Assembly (NCBI GenBank): GCA_039177895.1
Contig: JBCDFO010000208.1
Span: forward strand, 1 to 8,190
DNA length: 8,190 nt
Origin: JBCBEX01 sp039177895
GTDB lineage: Bacteria; Bacteroidota; Rhodothermia; Rhodothermales; Rubricoccaceae
Direction: 5' to 3'
Every line of letters begins with the position of its first letter. The first letter of the stretch is position 1. The notes beneath the pieces were generated by a model. That model was not told the origin of the DNA. It saw nothing but the letters and a program-made list of their open reading frames with translations, and did no database searches. The translations under genes and the position numbers were made by a program. Shown piece by piece: positions 5,567-8,190 of the stretch.

Positions 5567-6871
5567 GTGTCTGCTTCGTACTCCCAGCAGGGCTACCATC
5601 CCGACGTTCAGGGGACCGCCTACGTCCCCGCGCCGAAGCAGTCGGCCCCGAGCGAGGCCGAGCGGCTGCGGTTGCCCAAGCAGATCCGCCTCCTCGCCCG
5701 TTCCGCCCCCCGCACCCTCGTGGGCGTGGACCGGCTGCGCTTCTATAGCGAGCACGTCGGGCGCTTCGATCCGAAGATGACCGAGCACCTGCGCCGCTAC
5801 ATGGAGCAGTTCATCGGCAAGATGATCGAACTCGGGGCCTCGGACCTCGACATGGGCGGGCCCGCGACGGCCGGGCGCGTGTGGTACCGCGTCAACGGTG
5901 ATAAGAAGCCCGATGCTCCCGTCGGTACGGCCTCGACGGACGAGACAGACATCCTCATCCTGAGCCTGCTCAACGACCGCCAGCGCGAGACGCTGCTCAA
6001 GGAGCGCTCGGCCGACTTCTCCTACGCGATGGAGGTCCAGGGGCAGAACAACCGCTTCCGCGCGACGACCTACTTCGACCTGTTTCACCTCGGCCTCTGT
6101 ATGCGCGCGATCAACACGGAGTTGCGCTCGCTCAAAGGCCAGGGCTTCCACCCGGCCATCATCCGCGGGATGATGTTCTCGAAGGTGCGCGACGGCCTCA
6201 CGCTCGTGACCGGCGTGACGGGCTCCGGTAAGTCGTCCACGCTCGACGCCGTCATCGACGCCAACAACCAGGACTTCGACGGGCACATCGTCATCATCGG
6301 CAAGCCGGTGGAGTACATGCACACGCCGAAGCGGTGCATCGTACGCCACCGCGACGTCGGCTCGGACGTGCACTCGTTCAAGCACGGCGTCATCCAGGCG
6401 CTACGCCAGGACCCGGACATCATCGTGATCGGGGAGATGCGCGACCCCGAGACGATTTCGTCGGCCATCGAGGCGGCCGACACGGGCCACAAGGTCTTCT
6501 CGACGCTCCACACGGCGTCGGCCATCGAGTCCATCGACCGCATCGTGGCGGAGTTCCCCTCCGACGAGCAGGAGCGCATCCGCGTTCGCCTAGCCGACAC
6601 GCTGCGCTGCGTGATCTCGCAGAAGCTGGCCCCGAAGGTGGGCGGCGGCCGCGTGCTCACCAAGGAAGTCCTCTGGATGACGCCGTCCACGAAGGCCGCG
6701 ATCTATAACAACAACGCGGGCGAGATCTACCAGATGATGTGGGAGGGGGGCCACCTCGGCATGACCACGCTGGAGCAGGACCTGCTCCGCCTCCTGCGCG
6801 AGAAGAAGATCACGCCGGAGACGGCGCTCAACTTCGCCAACAACAAGCGACGCCTCAAACAAATCATGTAG
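5567..6871 (+). CDS. pilT: type IV pilus retraction ATPase PilT-like, altered Asp box
   Basis: With the GTG start at 5567 the protein has 434 residues; a TTG at 5480 would give 463 but adds atypical codons. The GTG also sits behind a CT-rich stretch like those before the other genes here. A Pro/Ala-rich leader of about 60 residues makes it longer than the usual 345-380. Numbering from 5567: N-terminal PilT domain with LGASDLDMGG (89-98; SDLH is usual), Walker A GVTGSGKSS (216-224), Asp-box region IIGKPVEYMH (243-252), Walker B DIIVIGEMRD (284-293, Glu290), His box TGHKVFSTLHT (306-316), and a PilT C-terminal domain (FPSDEQERIRVRLADTLRCV). No zinc cysteines, as expected for PilT. Family members depolymerise pilin through PilC. 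Odd: the Asp box reads Gly-Lys in place of Glu-Asp, and the AIRNLIRE motif is replaced by STKAAIYN. A PilU-like or regulatory role is possible. Confidence 0.9.
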   Translation: MSASYSQQGYHPDVQGTAYVPAPKQSAPSEAERLRLPKQIRLLARSAPRTLVGVDRLRFYSEHVGRFDPKMTEHLRRYMEQFIGKMIELGASDLDMGGPATAGRVWYRVNGDKKPDAPVGTASTDETDILILSLLNDRQRETLLKERSADFSYAMEVQGQNNRFRATTYFDLFHLGLCMRAINTELRSLKGQGFHPAIIRGMMFSKVRDGLTLVTGVTGSGKSSTLDAVIDANNQDFDGHIVIIGKPVEYMHTPKRCIVRHRDVGSDVHSFKHGVIQALRQDPDIIVIGEMRDPETISSAIEAADTGHKVFSTLHTASAIESIDRIVAEFPSDEQERIRVRLADTLRCVISQKLAPKVGGGRVLTKEVLWMTPSTKAAIYNNNAGEIYQMMWEGGHLGMTTLEQDLLRLLREKKITPETALNFANNKRRLKQIM

Positions 6872-6908
6872 CGCCTCGCCTCTGGACCCCACGGCCTCCG
6901 CGCCCCAG

Positions 6909-6942
6909 CCTTTGCGCTTTCACGCCTTCGCGTTCCCACGCC
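6909..6942. repeat. degenerate heptamer-like repeats upstream of pilM-like gene
   Basis: The pilT-pilM spacer (6872-6969) is strongly pyrimidine-rich. Between about 6909 and 6942 it shows loosely repeated elements of the type CTTTGCG, CTTTCACG, CCTTCGCG and GTTCCCACG, with a period near 7-8 bases. This recalls decayed short tandem repeats, like the perfect 7-bp array at 167-227 but with another unit. The copies are imperfect, so this is a weak call. Confidence 0.3.
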
Positions 6943-6969
6943 TGACCGACCTCCATCCTCGTCCTTCCC

Positions 6970-8190
6970 ATGAAAAACTGGCTTGCCAAGCTAAAGCCTG
7001 CCTCCAAGTCCGCTGAGGGCGCCGCACCGGATGCGGCTCCGTCGCCTCCGCCCACAGCGGCGGTGGCCCCGCGTTCGAAGCAGAGCGCCCCCAAGCCGGA
7101 CACCCCGGAGCCGAAGAAGTCGCGCAAGCGGCAGGGACGGCGCGCCCGGTCGCGCGGAGGGCTCGCGCCCGTGCTCGGCCTCTACGTGACGCCGCAGACG
7201 ATCTACGGCCTGCTCATGCGCCGCGAGGGCGAGGGCTTCGAGGTCGTGCGCCGTGTCACCCGCAAGCGCGCCGCTGAGGCACCGGACTCGGGCAACTCGC
7301 CGGATGAGCTGCTCGCGGACATCCGCACCGACGATGTCGCGATCCAGTTTGGCGAGGCGGGCATCAACATGGGGGCCGACATGTTCGTCGGCAGCGAGTT
7401 CGGCGGTCTCTCGGATGTCTCGGAGACGACTTTCGACGGGGCGACTGCGCCTGCCGTCGCCTCAACAGCGCAGCCCATCGTTCTCGAACTGAAGGACCTC
7501 ATCGAGGAGTGCCGCAGCGGCAGCCTCGACAGCCCACGCCTGGCCTTCTGCCTGGAGTCCTCGGACGTGGCCTACGCGGAGCTGCGCGTGGACAGCGCCT
7601 CGAAGGGCAAGAGCCTGTTCAACTTCAGCAAGGACAAGAAGGAAGACAAGGCCGAGGACGAGGCCAAGGCGAACTCGAAAGCGGCCAAACGCGCGGAGTC
7701 GGTCAAGGCCGAGACGCTCATCGAGTTGCTCCCCGACCACCTCAAGGCGCAGGCGCAGGACCCCGAGCGCGTCGCGTTCCTCCCGATGACGCCGCGCGAC
7801 GGCCTGCCGCGCTTCCTGGCCGTCGTGCCTGAGCCGAGCGACCCCGTGACGCCGTCCGTGGAGCTGCTCCGCGAGCAGGAGGGGATGCGCGGCGTTCGCA
7901 TGACGTTGCTCTCGGCTGAGATCCCCGCGCTGATGGGACTCACGCGCCAAGTTTTCCCGATGGGAGCGCAGGGCAACACCGCCATCGTGCGCGTGGGGGC
8001 GGAGGACACCCTCGTGATGCTGCTCGTGGGCGACGTGCTGCACCACGCTGAGTACATGCGCAGCGTGACGACGTTCGACGGGCCCGACACGATCTGCTCG
8101 CGCGTGCTGCTCCAGCAGGACGTGCAGGGCGTCGGCAACGTGGACCAGGTGATCGTGCTCGCCGAGGAGCGCGAGGAGGAGCTCGTCAAC
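6970..8190 (+). CDS. pilM: PilM-like actin-fold type IV pilus assembly protein, partial (3' end beyond window)
   Basis: An ATG at 6970 opens a frame that stays open for 407 codons to the window edge, so the C-terminus is missing. Residues 11-64 are Pro/Ala/Lys-rich and end in a basic patch (KKSRKRQGRRARSRGG, 49-64). Then comes PVLGLYVTPQTIYGLLM (67-83), laid out like the first beta-hairpin of the PilM/FtsA actin fold. A Lys/Glu/Ala-rich charged linker lies at 209-250. NTAIVRVGAEDTLVMLLVGD (336-355) resembles the second phosphate-loop strand pair, followed by RVLLQQD and VDQVIVLAEE. In PilM the first loop normally reads DIGSSSVK and the second DIG; here Asp is absent from both. PilM sits at the cytoplasmic base of the pilus and binds PilN. 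Position directly after pilT supports the call, but the sequence is divergent; a GspL-like cytoplasmic domain is the alternative. Confidence 0.6.
   Translation, partial: MKNWLAKLKPASKSAEGAAPDAAPSPPPTAAVAPRSKQSAPKPDTPEPKKSRKRQGRRARSRGGLAPVLGLYVTPQTIYGLLMRREGEGFEVVRRVTRKRAAEAPDSGNSPDELLADIRTDDVAIQFGEAGINMGADMFVGSEFGGLSDVSETTFDGATAPAVASTAQPIVLELKDLIEECRSGSLDSPRLAFCLESSDVAYAELRVDSASKGKSLFNFSKDKKEDKAEDEAKANSKAAKRAESVKAETLIELLPDHLKAQAQDPERVAFLPMTPRDGLPRFLAVVPEPSDPVTPSVELLREQEGMRGVRMTLLSAEIPALMGLTRQVFPMGAQGNTAIVRVGAEDTLVMLLVGDVLHHAEYMRSVTTFDGPDTICSRVLLQQDVQGVGNVDQVIVLAEEREEELVN

Noticed and set aside
5495..6385. Long minus-strand open frame opposite pilT
   Set aside because: Antisense shadow with Arg/His/Val-rich composition and no recognisable domain.

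Overview
The window is GC-rich (about two-thirds G+C by eye) and reads as a bacterial chromosome segment. All confident genes are on the + strand. None has a recognisable Shine-Dalgarno sequence; the start codons follow C/T-rich leaders instead. That, the high GC, a GatZ-family protein and a divergent type IV pilus (T4P) cluster suggest Rhodothermota (Rhodothermales or a relative of Salinibacter/Rubricoccaceae). This placement is inference, not proof.

Layout: 1-227 is a repeat-rich intergenic region. It holds an 8-bp G-rich tandem array cut by the left edge, a short unique spacer with a palindrome, and a 7-bp tandem array that runs into the first start codon. 226-1500 encodes a complete GatZ/KbaZ-family protein of sugar-phosphate metabolism with no partner aldolase gene in view. 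1501-1677 is an intergenic region rich in inverted repeats, possibly a structured leader. From 1678 on comes a type IV pilus motor cluster: pilC (inner-membrane platform, 1678-3030), pilB (extension ATPase, 3133-5229), a strong intrinsic terminator (5261-5288), a 278-bp non-coding stretch with short repeats, pilT (retraction-type ATPase, best start 5567, end 6871), and the first 407 codons of a PilM-like actin-fold gene (6970 to the right edge).

Working together: in known T4P, PilB and PilT act from the cytoplasm on PilC to drive pilus extension and retraction, and PilM sits at the cytoplasmic base linking to PilN/O/P. Pilin, prepilin peptidase, PilN/O/P and PilQ genes are not in the window; pilNOPQ may follow pilM beyond the right edge.

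The most interesting content is how far the motor parts depart from the textbook pattern. PilC carries two tandem copies of its N-terminal cytoplasmic domain. PilT keeps Walker A, Walker B and the His box but has Gly-Lys where the Asp box normally has Glu-Asp. PilB has an MshEN-like region without the glycines of the c-di-GMP motif. PilM lacks the usual acidic residues of the actin-fold phosphate loops. I see no defence system, mobile element, CRISPR, tRNA or rRNA.
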